The translations under genes were made by a program, and so were the position numbers. Shown here piece after piece: positions 1 to 7,676 of a stretch of 36,302 nt of DNA; position 1 is the stretch's first letter, and each line of letters starts with the position of its first letter. This stretch comes from Streptomyces lycii (GTDB lineage Bacteria > Actinomycetota > Actinomycetes > Streptomycetales > Streptomycetaceae), in contig NZ_WHPN01000014.1 in the NCBI RefSeq assembly GCF_009735685.1, positions 1 through 36,302 on the forward strand, written 5' to 3'. The notes beneath the pieces are model-generated. The model saw only the letters and a list, made by a program, of their open reading frames with translations, was not told where the DNA came from and made no database searches.

Positions 1-775
1 CGAACGCGGCGGCCAGTACGGCGGCGACCCCGAGGCACATCCCGCCCAGGTTGAGCCAGGGGTGCGGGTATTGCGGGTCGGGGACGGTCGTGAGGACGAC
101 GGCCGCGCCCTGGCTCGGCCAGATGGCGAGGATGCCCTCGAGCGAGGAAGGGAAGAGGCCCCCGAAGGCGGGGATCAGGAAGACGATACCCACCAGGGTG
201 GCGAGTGCTCCCGCGGTGGCCCGCATGATCGTGCCGAGCGCGACGGCCAGCAGCGCGATGGCGGAGAGATAGAACCCGCCACCCGCGACGGCGGAGAGCA
301 CGCCGGGGTCGCCGAGCCGGGCGCTCGGCACGTCCTGCCCGGCCAGGAGCGCCTGCCCGAGCAGGAAGACGGCGAACATCAGCGCCTGGCCCGCGACCAT
401 GGCGGTGGCGGTGGCCACCACCACCTTGGCGGCGAGCAGCCGGTGCCTGCGCGGTGTCGCGGCCAGTGACGTCTGCATCAGGCCGGTCGCGTACTCCGAG
501 GTGACGACCAGGATGCCCAGCACACCGATGATCAGCTGGGCGACGAGGTACGCCGTCAGGCTGAGGCTGGTCGGATCCCAGTCCGCCCGTTCGGCGGCGG
601 TCGCGCTCCGGTACTCCTGTCCGGCGGAGCTCATCGAGAGGGCGGTGATGCCGAGCCCGACCACCATGAGGCCGCCGACGGTGTACCAGGTGGAGCGCAG
701 GCTGCGGAGCTTGATCCACTCCGCGCGGAGGGTGTGGGCGAAGGTTACCCGGGGCGTGGTGGCGGGCGCGCTCAT
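1..775 (-). CDS. ABC-2 type transporter permease (C-terminus cut by window edge)
   Basis: Membrane subunit of an ABC exporter. The protein starts MSAPATTPRVTFAHTLRAEW at the ATG whose first base is 775; the TFAHTLRAEWIKLRS opening is typical of ABC-2 permeases of the DrrB/bacitracin-exporter kind. About 258 residues are visible, with hydrophobic segments such as LVAQLIIGVLGILVV, MFAVFLLGQALLA and ALATLVGIVFLIPAF, and the usual SEYATGLMQTSL stretch after the second segment. The frame stays open to base 1, so the C-terminus lies outside. Its ATG overlaps the TGA of the upstream ATPase (ATGA), so the two are translationally coupled subunits of one transporter. The substrate cannot be read from the sequence; antibiotic or lipid export is usual for this class. 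Confidence 0.88.
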   Translation of the reverse strand, partial: MSAPATTPRVTFAHTLRAEWIKLRSLRSTWYTVGGLMVVGLGITALSMSSAGQEYRSATAAERADWDPTSLSLTAYLVAQLIIGVLGILVVTSEYATGLMQTSLAATPRRHRLLAAKVVVATATAMVAGQALMFAVFLLGQALLAGQDVPSARLGDPGVLSAVAGGGFYLSAIALLAVALGTIMRATAGALATLVGIVFLIPAFGGLFPSSLEGILAIWPSQGAAVVLTTVPDPQYPHPWLNLGGMCLGVAAVLAAAF

Positions 776-1689
776 GCGGTGGCTCCCTGGTACTCGACGC
801 TGTCCCTGGTCAGTTCCATGAAGGCGTCCTCCAGCGACGGCCGCTGGGGGGTGAGTTCGCTCAGGGGGACGCCGTGGTAGGCGGCGAGTTTGCCGATGTC
901 CTCGCTGGTCATGCCGGAGACGAGGAGGGCGTTCCCGTGTCCGTCCCGGACGGTGGCCCCGGCGGTGGTCAGCCGGCGCGCGAGGGAGTCCGGTTCGGGC
1001 GTGCGGACGAGTACGCTGCCGTCGCCCTCGGCGGCGTGCAGGAAGTCGCTCATGCCGGTGTCGGCGATGAGCCGGCCCCGGCCGATGACGACCAGGTGGT
1101 CGGCGGTCTGCGCCATCTCGCTCATGAGGTGGCTGGAGACGAGCACGGCGCGGCCCTCGTGGGCGAGGGAGCGCATGAAGTCGCGGATCCAGCGGATGCC
1201 CTCGGGGTCGAGCCCGTTCACCGGCTCGTCGAAGATCAGCACCCGCGGGTCGCCGAGCAGCGTGGCCGCGATGCCGAGCCGCTGCCGCATGCCGAGCGAG
1301 AAGCCTCCCGCCCGCTTGCCCGCCACGCCCTCCATCCCGGTCCGGGCGAGCACGGCGTCGACGCGGCGGCGGGGGAGGCCGTTGCTGACGGCGAGCGCGA
1401 GGAGATGGTCGTACGCCGTCCGGCTGCCGTGCACCGCACCGGCGTCGAGCAGGGCACCGACCTCGGTCAGCGGGACGGGCAGGTCACGGTGGTGCCGGCC
1501 GCCGATGGTCACGGAACCCCGGGTGGGCGCGGCCAGGCCCAGGATCATCTTCATGGTCGTGGACTTGCCGGCGCCGTTCGGGCCGAGGAAGCCGGTCACC
1601 TGCCCCGGTTCCACGGTGAAGGACAGGTCCTCCACCACGGTGTCGGGCCCGTACCGCTTGGTCAGGCCCTGTACGTCGATCCTTGTCAT
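772..1689 (-). CDS. ABC transporter ATP-binding protein (DrrA/BcrA type)
   Basis: Cytoplasmic ATPase that powers the adjacent ABC-2 permease. In 305 residues it shows Walker A GPNGAGKST (36-44), signature FSLGMRQRLG, Walker B VLIFDEPVNGLDPEG and the switch histidine in VSSHLMSEM, in the right order. The C-terminal stretch with RPSLEDAFMELT is typical of the DrrA/BcrA/CcmA class of multidrug and antibiotic exporters. An AGGA lies 8 bases before the ATG at 1689. The stop overlaps the permease start by 4 bases, so this is the first gene of a two-gene operon. No regulator sits next to it. Confidence 0.93.
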   Translation of the reverse strand: MTRIDVQGLTKRYGPDTVVEDLSFTVEPGQVTGFLGPNGAGKSTTMKMILGLAAPTRGSVTIGGRHHRDLPVPLTEVGALLDAGAVHGSRTAYDHLLALAVSNGLPRRRVDAVLARTGMEGVAGKRAGGFSLGMRQRLGIAATLLGDPRVLIFDEPVNGLDPEGIRWIRDFMRSLAHEGRAVLVSSHLMSEMAQTADHLVVIGRGRLIADTGMSDFLHAAEGDGSVLVRTPEPDSLARRLTTAGATVRDGHGNALLVSGMTSEDIGKLAAYHGVPLSELTPQRPSLEDAFMELTRDSVEYQGATA

Positions 1690-1923
1690 GACCGGGATCC
1701 TGGCGGGCCGGGCCGGGGGATTCCTGAGAGGTTCTGGGAGGAATCTGGGAATCCGGCGCCCCTGGCGGCGCCCCCGGCCGCGGCCCGCGCCGCGGTGGCG
1801 GGACGTTCACAGGAAACCCTGGGATCCGCCCGGGTGCTTCCGGGCGGCGGGCCGTGACCGGACGCGTGTCGGCGCGGGGTCGGCGCGGGGGCCGGTGCGG
1901 GGCGGGTGCCGCTTCCGTGCCGG

Positions 1924-1945
1924 GGCGGCCGGCGGACCGGCCGCC
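1924..1945 (-). terminator. Hairpin downstream of the lipoprotein gene
   Basis: Perfect 9-bp stem GGCGGCCGG/CCGGCCGCC with a CGGA tetraloop, 67 bases past the lipoprotein stop in the direction of its transcription. No T-run follows, as is common in high-GC actinobacteria. It is the only clear structure in the 323-bp gap 1690-2012, which otherwise holds low-complexity GC-rich sequence and the upstream region of the ABC operon. Confidence 0.5.
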
Positions 1946-2012
1946 GGCCCGCGGGCGGCGGACGGGTGGGTGACCGGGAACCGGCCGGCCGGTGGCCGGA
2001 GCGGCGGCCCGC

Positions 2013-2726
2013 TCAGCCGGTGAGCTTGGCGTTCTGCGCCTCGACGATCGCCTCGGGAATCCTGGCGTCGCCCGGTGCCGAACTCAGGAACGCGTCGCCG
2101 TCGTACGCGAAATAGAGGACGACCCTGTCACCGAACCGGGCGGCCTGGGTGCGGAAGGTGTGGTTCACGCCCTGGACCTCGTAGTTCGCGGCGAAGGCCA
2201 GTGACTCGTCGCCGTACCCGGGGTCGGCCTCGGCGCGGACCGAGTCATAGGGGTTGGTCCCGGTCCCCTTCGCCGTGAAGCCGCCGTCGCAGGACCGCAC
2301 GGCCTCCGCCAGCCCGGCCATGGCGGCTTCGGCCTCGCCGGGCGCGTAGACGGAGACGGTGACGGAGGTTTCCATGCCCTGGTGGTCGTCCTCGTTCACC
2401 TCACGGGTGGCGGTGGCCCGCGGATCACCGATGGGCAGGTCGTTCATCGCGTACGCGGCCTGGGCGCATGCCGGCTTGTCGACCTTCAGGCTCTGCTGGT
2501 CCTTGGCGATGGCGTGCTTCGCGTCGGGCTTCTCGACCTCGTAACCCTTGAGGTCGGCCGTGGTGAGGAGGCGCCGCGCCAGGTCGTCGGCGGGCCGGTG
2601 GGTCTTCGTCCCGGAGGAGGGGGCGGCGCCGTCGGTGTTCCCCTCGCCGGTGCCGCACCCCACCAGGGTTCCGAGGGAGAGCGCGGCCAGTGTGAAGGTG
2701 CCCGTGACGGAGGGGCGGCGCATCAT
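2013..2726 (-). CDS. Secreted lipoprotein, unknown function
   Basis: A 237-residue exported protein. It begins MMRRPSVTGTFTLAALSLG and has a lipobox LVGC with the lipidated Cys at residue 24, followed by a flexible GTGEGNTDGAAPSSG linker. The rest looks like a soluble alpha/beta domain of the kind seen in many actinobacterial lipoproteins (LLTTADLKGYEVEKP near the start, then a segment with RSCDGGF and the motif VVLYFAYDGDAF). I chose the ATG at 2726 because GGAGAA lies 6 bases upstream; an in-frame start 13 codons earlier would bury the signal peptide. The fold resembles PknH-sensor-like or LpqN-like lipoproteins only in outline, so no function is assigned. It is monocistronic, with its own downstream hairpin. 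Confidence 0.82.
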   Translation of the reverse strand: MMRRPSVTGTFTLAALSLGTLVGCGTGEGNTDGAAPSSGTKTHRPADDLARRLLTTADLKGYEVEKPDAKHAIAKDQQSLKVDKPACAQAAYAMNDLPIGDPRATATREVNEDDHQGMETSVTVSVYAPGEAEAAMAGLAEAVRSCDGGFTAKGTGTNPYDSVRAEADPGYGDESLAFAANYEVQGVNHTFRTQAARFGDRVVLYFAYDGDAFLSSAPGDARIPEAIVEAQNAKLTG

Positions 2727-2899
2727 GTCGACTTCTCCCTGCGGGTGTGAGGCGTGGTCGGCCACGACCCTATCCGCACGAGCACACCGGGGCGACTGCG
2801 GGTGCCGGACCGTGAGCGGAGCGCGACCGGGCGGGCCCGTGGCGGAAGTTGGCGGCGTGCCGCACCGGCCGGGCGGCCCGCCGGCCGCGGGACGCGCCG

Positions 2900-2931
2900 C
2901 CCTGGCTGCGGCAGCGCCGCCGCAGCCAGGG
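2900..2931 (-). terminator. Terminator of the HAF-repeat gene
   Basis: Perfect 13-bp inverted repeat CCCTGGCTGCGGC / GCCGCAGCCAGGG with a 6-base loop, starting 7 bases after the stop codon of the minus-strand gene at 2938. This is one of the strongest hairpins in the window. Confidence 0.8.
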
Positions 2932-2937
2932 AACGGC

Positions 2938-3987
2938 TCAGCCGCAGCGCCAGGTCGTCGGCGACAGCTTGCCGGTGGTGGTGTTCTGGATGTACCCGGC
3001 CACCGAGCCGTTGTCCGCGGAGACGTACACGCCCACGCGGTTCCCCAGCGTGGCGATCTGGGTGTCCATCCGCCACACGCCGTACAGCACGGCGCCCCAG
3101 TTCCACGGCTCGTAGCCGACGCTCTGGCCGGTGCTGTTGATCGAGTGCAGCGAACCGCTGTTGGGGACGACCATCATGCTGCCGTCCTTGTCCCACACCG
3201 CGCCGCTGGTGCTGCCGGCCATGCCGGCGACCCGGCCGTTGGAGATCGCCCCGCCGTGGGCCTTGGCCGTGCCCGTCGGGACCGCCAGCTTCCGGGCGCT
3301 TCCCGAGCGCCACAGGTACACGGCGGTGGAGCTGACGGGCGCGCCCTCGGGATAGTGGTTGACCAGTACCGTGCCGTCCTGGTCGATGCCGGCCGCCTCG
3401 GTATGGCCCGCCGTGGGCAGGCCGCCGGACAGCTTCACGGCGGTGCCGGGCGCGTCCGCGGGCCACAGGACCGCGGTATGGGGGGAGTCCTCCTCGGCCG
3501 TCCTGGTCCAGCCGACGATGTCGCCGGTGTCGTTGATGCCCGTGGCGAAGGAACTCCGGGCGCCGGCCGGCAGCGGCAGCCGCTCCAGCTTGCCGTCGCG
3601 CGAGCGGAAGGCGCGGCCGATGTTCTCGGCGCCGACCGAGTAGCCGACGACGGTGCCGTCGCGGTTGACGCCGTTCACCGTGATGCTGGCGGAAGGCTCC
3701 AGAAGCCTGCCGTAGTCGATGGCCCGGCCGTCCTTCCAGCGCACGACGCGGTTCTCCCGCGTGCCGTCGGCGGAGCTGCCGCTGGATGCCTCCCCGGCGT
3801 AACCGCCCTGGCTGTCGGCCGCGTCGACGTTGCCGCTGTCGGTGCCCGCGGGCAGCGGGAGAGTGGTGGGGGTGCACGTCGCCGCTCCCGTGGCGGCGGA
3901 CGCGGCAGGAGACATGAGGACGGAGGCTGCTCCCACCGCGAGGGCCGTCAGGGCCGTCACGGTCGTCGCCGTACGTCTGGACCGCAT
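2938..3987 (-). CDS. Secreted HAF-repeat (beta-propeller-like) protein
   Basis: A 349-residue exported protein. The start MRSRRTATTVTALTALAVG with an Ala-rich end (SPAASAATG) is a signal peptide of about 34 residues. The mature part carries degenerate repeats of the form IN-x-x-G-x-VVG-x-S/T (GVNRDGTVVGYS, GINDTGDIVGWT, GIDQDGTVLVNH, ISNGRVAGMAG, SINSTGQSVGYE, SADNGSVAGYI), each followed by a strand with a Trp or Arg. That is the pattern of the 'extracellular HAF family' repeat, which forms a propeller-like fold. No enzymatic residues stand out, so binding or surface structure is more likely than catalysis. The start at 3987 has AAGGAG 8 bases upstream. Single gene with a strong terminator. 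Confidence 0.8.
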   Translation of the reverse strand: MRSRRTATTVTALTALAVGAASVLMSPAASAATGAATCTPTTLPLPAGTDSGNVDAADSQGGYAGEASSGSSADGTRENRVVRWKDGRAIDYGRLLEPSASITVNGVNRDGTVVGYSVGAENIGRAFRSRDGKLERLPLPAGARSSFATGINDTGDIVGWTRTAEEDSPHTAVLWPADAPGTAVKLSGGLPTAGHTEAAGIDQDGTVLVNHYPEGAPVSSTAVYLWRSGSARKLAVPTGTAKAHGGAISNGRVAGMAGSTSGAVWDKDGSMMVVPNSGSLHSINSTGQSVGYEPWNWGAVLYGVWRMDTQIATLGNRVGVYVSADNGSVAGYIQNTTTGKLSPTTWRCG

Positions 3988-4146
3988 GTGAACAACTCCT
4001 TCACTGGGTGAACACGGGACGCTCCACCCTCGCAAAGAGGGCTGACGGCGAACTGACGTGCCGGGCGCGGCGGTTCCGGGTGAAGGCGGTGAGGGAGTAC
4101 CTGACGGCCGCGGGGCCGCGGCGGTTGTGGGGCGACGGCGCCGGGC

Positions 4147-5607
4147 TCAGTAGGGTGCGCCCGCCCGCCACCACTGCTGGTTGGGGCTGCCCTTGCAGGT
4201 GTACTGGACGGCCCGCGCGCCGTCCGCCGTCGAGCCGTGGCGGATGTCCAGGCACCTGCCGCTGTGCCGGGCGGTGATCCGGTGCCGGCCACCGCCGAGG
4301 TCGGTGATCCGCCACTGCTGGTTGGCGCCGGTGCCGCAGGCCCGCTGCGTGATCCGCGTCCCGTCGGCCGTCGACGAGCCCGGCACGGTCAGGCACTTGT
4401 GGCTGTACCGGACGACCAGGCGGTGGTAGCCGTTGCCCAGGGAGCGCACCTGCCAGTGCTGGTTCTGGTCCTTGGCGACGCCGCAGCTCCGCTGCATCAC
4501 CCCGGCGCCGTCGGCCCGGGACCACCGCGCGGCCAGGCACTTGCCGCTGTGCCGGGCCCGCAGCTCCTCGTACGCGTGCCCGGAGCCGGCGCCGCGCACC
4601 ACGCCCGTCGCGGTGTCGACGAAGACCCGCGGGTGCCAGCGCATCGACAGCGTTCGGGCGGAGGGGAACCGGAGCGGCAGCCAGACGTACTCGGAGTCCT
4701 TGACCCTGCCGCCCCAGGCGTTCGCATGCCGGTCGCCCATGTAGAGGTACGAGGTCGTGGTACGGCCCCGCACCGGCAGGACGAACGCGGACTGCGAGCC
4801 GTAGGTGATGCTGTCGCCGACGTCGGCCTGCCTGCTCCAGGGGCCGGCCATGCTGCGCGCGGTGCTGTACCGGGCCTGGTTGGGCTGCCAGCCGGTGACG
4901 CCCGAGGACAGCAGGAAGTAGACGCCGTTGCGCTTGAACACCGCCTGCGCCTCCCGCTGGACACCGCGCAGGGTGGTGACCCTGGCGGCCACCCGGAGAT
5001 AGTCGGGCGTCAGCCGGAAGACGGTGAGGTCCTGCTGCTTGTTGGTCGTCGAGATCAGGTACGCCCTGCCGTCGTCGTCACGGAAGACGGTCATGTCGAA
5101 GGACTTGTACCCCAGGGGGCGGAAGCTGCGCCGGTAGGTGTAGTCGCCGTCCACCGTGCGCGACGTGGCGATGGCGACCCGTCCCTGTCCGAAGTCCCCC
5201 TCCTTCCTCTCCTTGCGCAGGAACAGCACGTACTGCCCGGTGCGGGCGTTGTGGACGACCTTGGGCCGCCAGAGGGTGGCCACCCTCAGCTCGCGGGCCG
5301 AGGACTGGGTCAGCACGTGGTTGCGGAACGTCCAGGTGCGCAGGTCGGTGGAGCGGTACACCGAGATGTACCGGAAGCGGTTGTTCGGGTGGGGGTTCTC
5401 GCCGAACCAGTAGTAGTACCTGCCGGTCTTGATCACGCCGCCGCCGTGCCCGTGCAGCACCCTGCCCGCGGAATCGGTGAACCGCACGCCGTTGGTGACG
5501 GTTGCCGGGGCGGCTGCTCCGGGCTCGCCGGCGGCCGGGTGCGCCGGGAGCAGGCCGACGCAGGCGGCGACGGCCAGTCCGATGATGATGTGCAGTGCTC
5601 TGCGCAT
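4147..5607 (-). CDS. GH43 (subfamily 24-like) exo-beta-1,3-galactanase with C-terminal CBM13
   Basis: Secreted glycoside hydrolase of 486 residues that should release galactose or beta-1,6-branched galacto-oligosaccharides from the beta-1,3-galactan backbone of arabinogalactan. A Sec signal peptide (MRRALHIIIGLAVAACVGLL, cleavage near AAG) precedes a five-bladed propeller domain (about 35-345) with HGHGGGVIKTGRYYYWFGE, RPKVVHNARTGQYV, SFRPLGYKSFDMTVFRDDDG, GVTGWQPNQARYS and SQSAFVLPV. These align by memory with fungal and clostridial GH43_24 enzymes, including the Gln (SQSAF) described in place of a catalytic base. A ricin-B/CBM13 trefoil follows (about 350-486) with the motifs QNQHW, NQQW and NQQWW. 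It lies 24 bases behind the GH30 gene, with GAAAGGG before the start. One odd point: LWRPKV stands where I recall VERPKV in the family. Confidence 0.8.
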   Translation of the reverse strand: MRRALHIIIGLAVAACVGLLPAHPAAGEPGAAAPATVTNGVRFTDSAGRVLHGHGGGVIKTGRYYYWFGENPHPNNRFRYISVYRSTDLRTWTFRNHVLTQSSARELRVATLWRPKVVHNARTGQYVLFLRKERKEGDFGQGRVAIATSRTVDGDYTYRRSFRPLGYKSFDMTVFRDDDGRAYLISTTNKQQDLTVFRLTPDYLRVAARVTTLRGVQREAQAVFKRNGVYFLLSSGVTGWQPNQARYSTARSMAGPWSRQADVGDSITYGSQSAFVLPVRGRTTTSYLYMGDRHANAWGGRVKDSEYVWLPLRFPSARTLSMRWHPRVFVDTATGVVRGAGSGHAYEELRARHSGKCLAARWSRADGAGVMQRSCGVAKDQNQHWQVRSLGNGYHRLVVRYSHKCLTVPGSSTADGTRITQRACGTGANQQWRITDLGGGRHRITARHSGRCLDIRHGSTADGARAVQYTCKGSPNQQWWRAGAPY

Positions 5608-5631
5608 GGCTGAGCCCTTTCGGGAGGGCGG

Positions 5632-7206
5632 TCAGGGCCGGACGTTGTCGATCTCGATGCTCTGGACGGAGTTGGCGCTGAAGTCGACCGCCAGCCGTTT
5701 GCCGCGCACGGGGACCGCGGGGACGGCCGCGTACTGGCGGCCGATGCGGTAGCCCGGGTCGGCGTCGGTCACCCGGCGGCGGACGACGTTGCCCACGGTG
5801 GCGAAGCGGGAGAGGTCATAGGTGACCCGCTGCGGGGTGTTGCCGCGCACGGTGACCAGCACCAGGCGGCGGCGGAGCGCGTCGTAGGCGGCCACGGTCG
5901 ACCGGCTTCCGCTGTCGATGATGCGCATGCCGGGGCGGATGTGGCGGGTGTACTGGGCGAGCACGAAATACTTGTTCGCCACGTACGGGTCGGTGCCCGG
6001 GTAGGGGTCCGGCTCACCGAGGGATCCGGCCTTGCGCGTCCGGTCGAAGCTGTAGACGGCTTTGAGCAGCCCCCAGCTGAGCCGGTGCCCGGTGGCCGGA
6101 TCGGTGATCTGGCCGTCGACCGGCTGCCAGTAGCACCAGGCGGTGGGGTGGAGACGGCGCAGGTCGAGCGCCACGTGGTAGGCGAGATACAGGCCGTGTT
6201 CGTACTGCTCGCCGTACTCGCTCTGCCACAGCCGCTTGCCGCTGGCGCGCACGTTGTCGTACAGCGCCGAGCGGGCGGGCCCGTCGTCGTCGTACTGGTA
6301 GCCGTGCGTGTTGACCTGGCCGACCAGGCGCCGGGTGTTGAGGGTGGCCATGTTGGTCCAGGTGTAGCCCGCCCGCCGGTACGACAACTCGTCGGAGGCG
6401 GCGATCGCTACGTCCCCGAGGCCGCGGCTGTCGAGTTCGTCGCGCAGATGGTGGATGATCCGCTGCTGGACCGGCCGGTCGGGGAGCGCGCCGATGTAGC
6501 AGCCCTCGGCCCTGCCGTTGGCCTTGTGCCCGCCCCGCGACGGCTCGTTGAAGGGCTCCACGCTGTCGAACCGGATCCCCCAGTGGTCCCGGGCGTACCG
6601 GGCGACGGTGGCGATGTAGCGGGCGTGCTGCCGCTGGTACCGGTCCTGCAGATTCTCGCCGCCGTCCGCCGCGCCGGACGGGTTGTGGTTCCTGCACATC
6701 CACCAGATCGGCGAGACGGAGAACATCTGGAAGACGTCCGCCCCCCGGGTGTGCGCGTGCCGCAGCATGGCCCGCTGCTCGGCGTCGTTCGACCAGTTCC
6801 AGCTGTCGGGGTCGGCGGGGTCGGAGCTGAGCCAGTTGACCCAGTAGCCCTGCATCTTCCGGAACGCCGGCAGGTTCGGGGAGGCCACCATGCGCGGACC
6901 GCCCGGCCAGGCGGGCTGCCACATGCTGGCGCCGAGGTTGTACCGGACGACGTTCAGACCGAGCCCGGGCAGGACGCTGCCGTGATACCGCACCCAGCGG
7001 GTGGTGTAGAAGATGTCCGCGAGCGTGCTGTCCCTCCCGAAGACGTTCGCCCACCAGGACAGCGAAGCGCCCCATCCCTGCCACCTGCCGTAGCCGCGGG
7101 CCGGATCGACCCTGGTCGTGTAGTCGGCCAGGGCCGGTGTCGGAGCCAGCACGCTCCCGGCCGCGACGGCCGCTCCCAGCCCCAGGACATGGCGCCTCGT
7201 TGTCAT
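5632..7206 (-). CDS. GH30 (subfamily 5-like) endo-beta-1,6-galactanase
   Basis: Secreted hydrolase of 524 residues expected to cut the beta-1,6-galactan side chains of type II arabinogalactan. A twin-arginine signal (TTRRHVLGLGAAVAAGSVLA...ALA) is followed by the GH30 barrel beginning GYGRWQGWGASLSWWANVFG. The general acid is Glu221 in VEPFNEPSRGG and the nucleophile Glu330 in LWQSEYGEQYEHG. A beta-sandwich typical of GH30 follows the barrel (ALRRRLVLVTVRG to the end). LSWWAN and PIWWMCRNHNPSG are features I associate with the GH30_5 beta-1,6-galactanases rather than with GH30 xylanases. It is the first gene of an operon with the GH43 galactanase 24 bases downstream, which supports the substrate call. 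The start at 7206 has purine-rich GGGGGCCGGAG upstream. Confidence 0.82.
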   Translation of the reverse strand: MTTRRHVLGLGAAVAAGSVLAPTPALADYTTRVDPARGYGRWQGWGASLSWWANVFGRDSTLADIFYTTRWVRYHGSVLPGLGLNVVRYNLGASMWQPAWPGGPRMVASPNLPAFRKMQGYWVNWLSSDPADPDSWNWSNDAEQRAMLRHAHTRGADVFQMFSVSPIWWMCRNHNPSGAADGGENLQDRYQRQHARYIATVARYARDHWGIRFDSVEPFNEPSRGGHKANGRAEGCYIGALPDRPVQQRIIHHLRDELDSRGLGDVAIAASDELSYRRAGYTWTNMATLNTRRLVGQVNTHGYQYDDDGPARSALYDNVRASGKRLWQSEYGEQYEHGLYLAYHVALDLRRLHPTAWCYWQPVDGQITDPATGHRLSWGLLKAVYSFDRTRKAGSLGEPDPYPGTDPYVANKYFVLAQYTRHIRPGMRIIDSGSRSTVAAYDALRRRLVLVTVRGNTPQRVTYDLSRFATVGNVVRRRVTDADPGYRIGRQYAAVPAVPVRGKRLAVDFSANSVQSIEIDNVRP

Positions 7207-7676
7207 CTCCGGCCCCCACTCCGCGTCGTGTGACGGTGGCCCGGAGCTCGCCCGGAGTTCCGCCCGGGGCGGGGGTGCGCCGGGCGGGACTCGGGGGTGG
7301 GTGTGCGCCGGGACGGTCTCAGCCCGAAGGTAGGGACCCGCAGCGGGAGCGGCACAGCGGCCACTTGGGTGACGGGAAGTCAGGTCCACGGGCCCGCGCT
7401 GTGGTTCGCGCCGCGAGCGCCCGGCGGGCTCTCCGCGGGGGTACGGAGCCGCGCGCCGGAGTGAGCTGCCGCACGCGCTGTCACGCCGCCCGGCGGGCTC
7501 ACGCTGCTCGTCGAGTCCAGCCCGCCGGTCTCGCCCGCCGGGTTCCCGGCATGGGGACCCTCCGGCCCCTGACCGCCCGGCGGCAGCCCTCTCGTGCACG
7601 GTCCCGGCGCTCGCATGTCACACCCGCCGGCTGTGCGGTGTCTGAAGGCCGAACCCCCTCGAAAGAAGGAGACACC
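7207..7676. other. Divergent intergenic region (galactanase operon / oxidoreductase)
   Basis: This 470-bp stretch separates the minus-strand galactanase operon from the plus-strand oxidoreductase. I see no gene in it. It holds the ECF41-type promoter at 7616-7642 and two near-identical cgcccggcgggct segments (about 7418 and 7487). The galactanase promoter must lie here too; a minus-strand TACCTT (7326-7331) could be its -10, but I see no convincing -35 and no LacI-type palindrome. Confidence 0.5.
7616..7642 (+). promoter_or_regulatory. ECF41-type promoter upstream of the oxidoreductase
   Basis: TGTCACA (7616-7622), a 16-base spacer and TGTC (7639-7642), ending 34 bases before the ATG at 7677. 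ECF41 sigma factors are reported to use TGTCACA in the -35 region and CGTC in the -10 region. Exactly the same arrangement precedes the sigma-factor gene at 9055-9081, and both spacers end in GCGG. The -10 differs from the published form by one base (TGTC). Confidence 0.72.

Noticed and set aside
7410..7550. Two cgcccggcgggct copies as possible operators
   Set aside because: Weak, GC-rich and common by composition; no spacing relative to a promoter.
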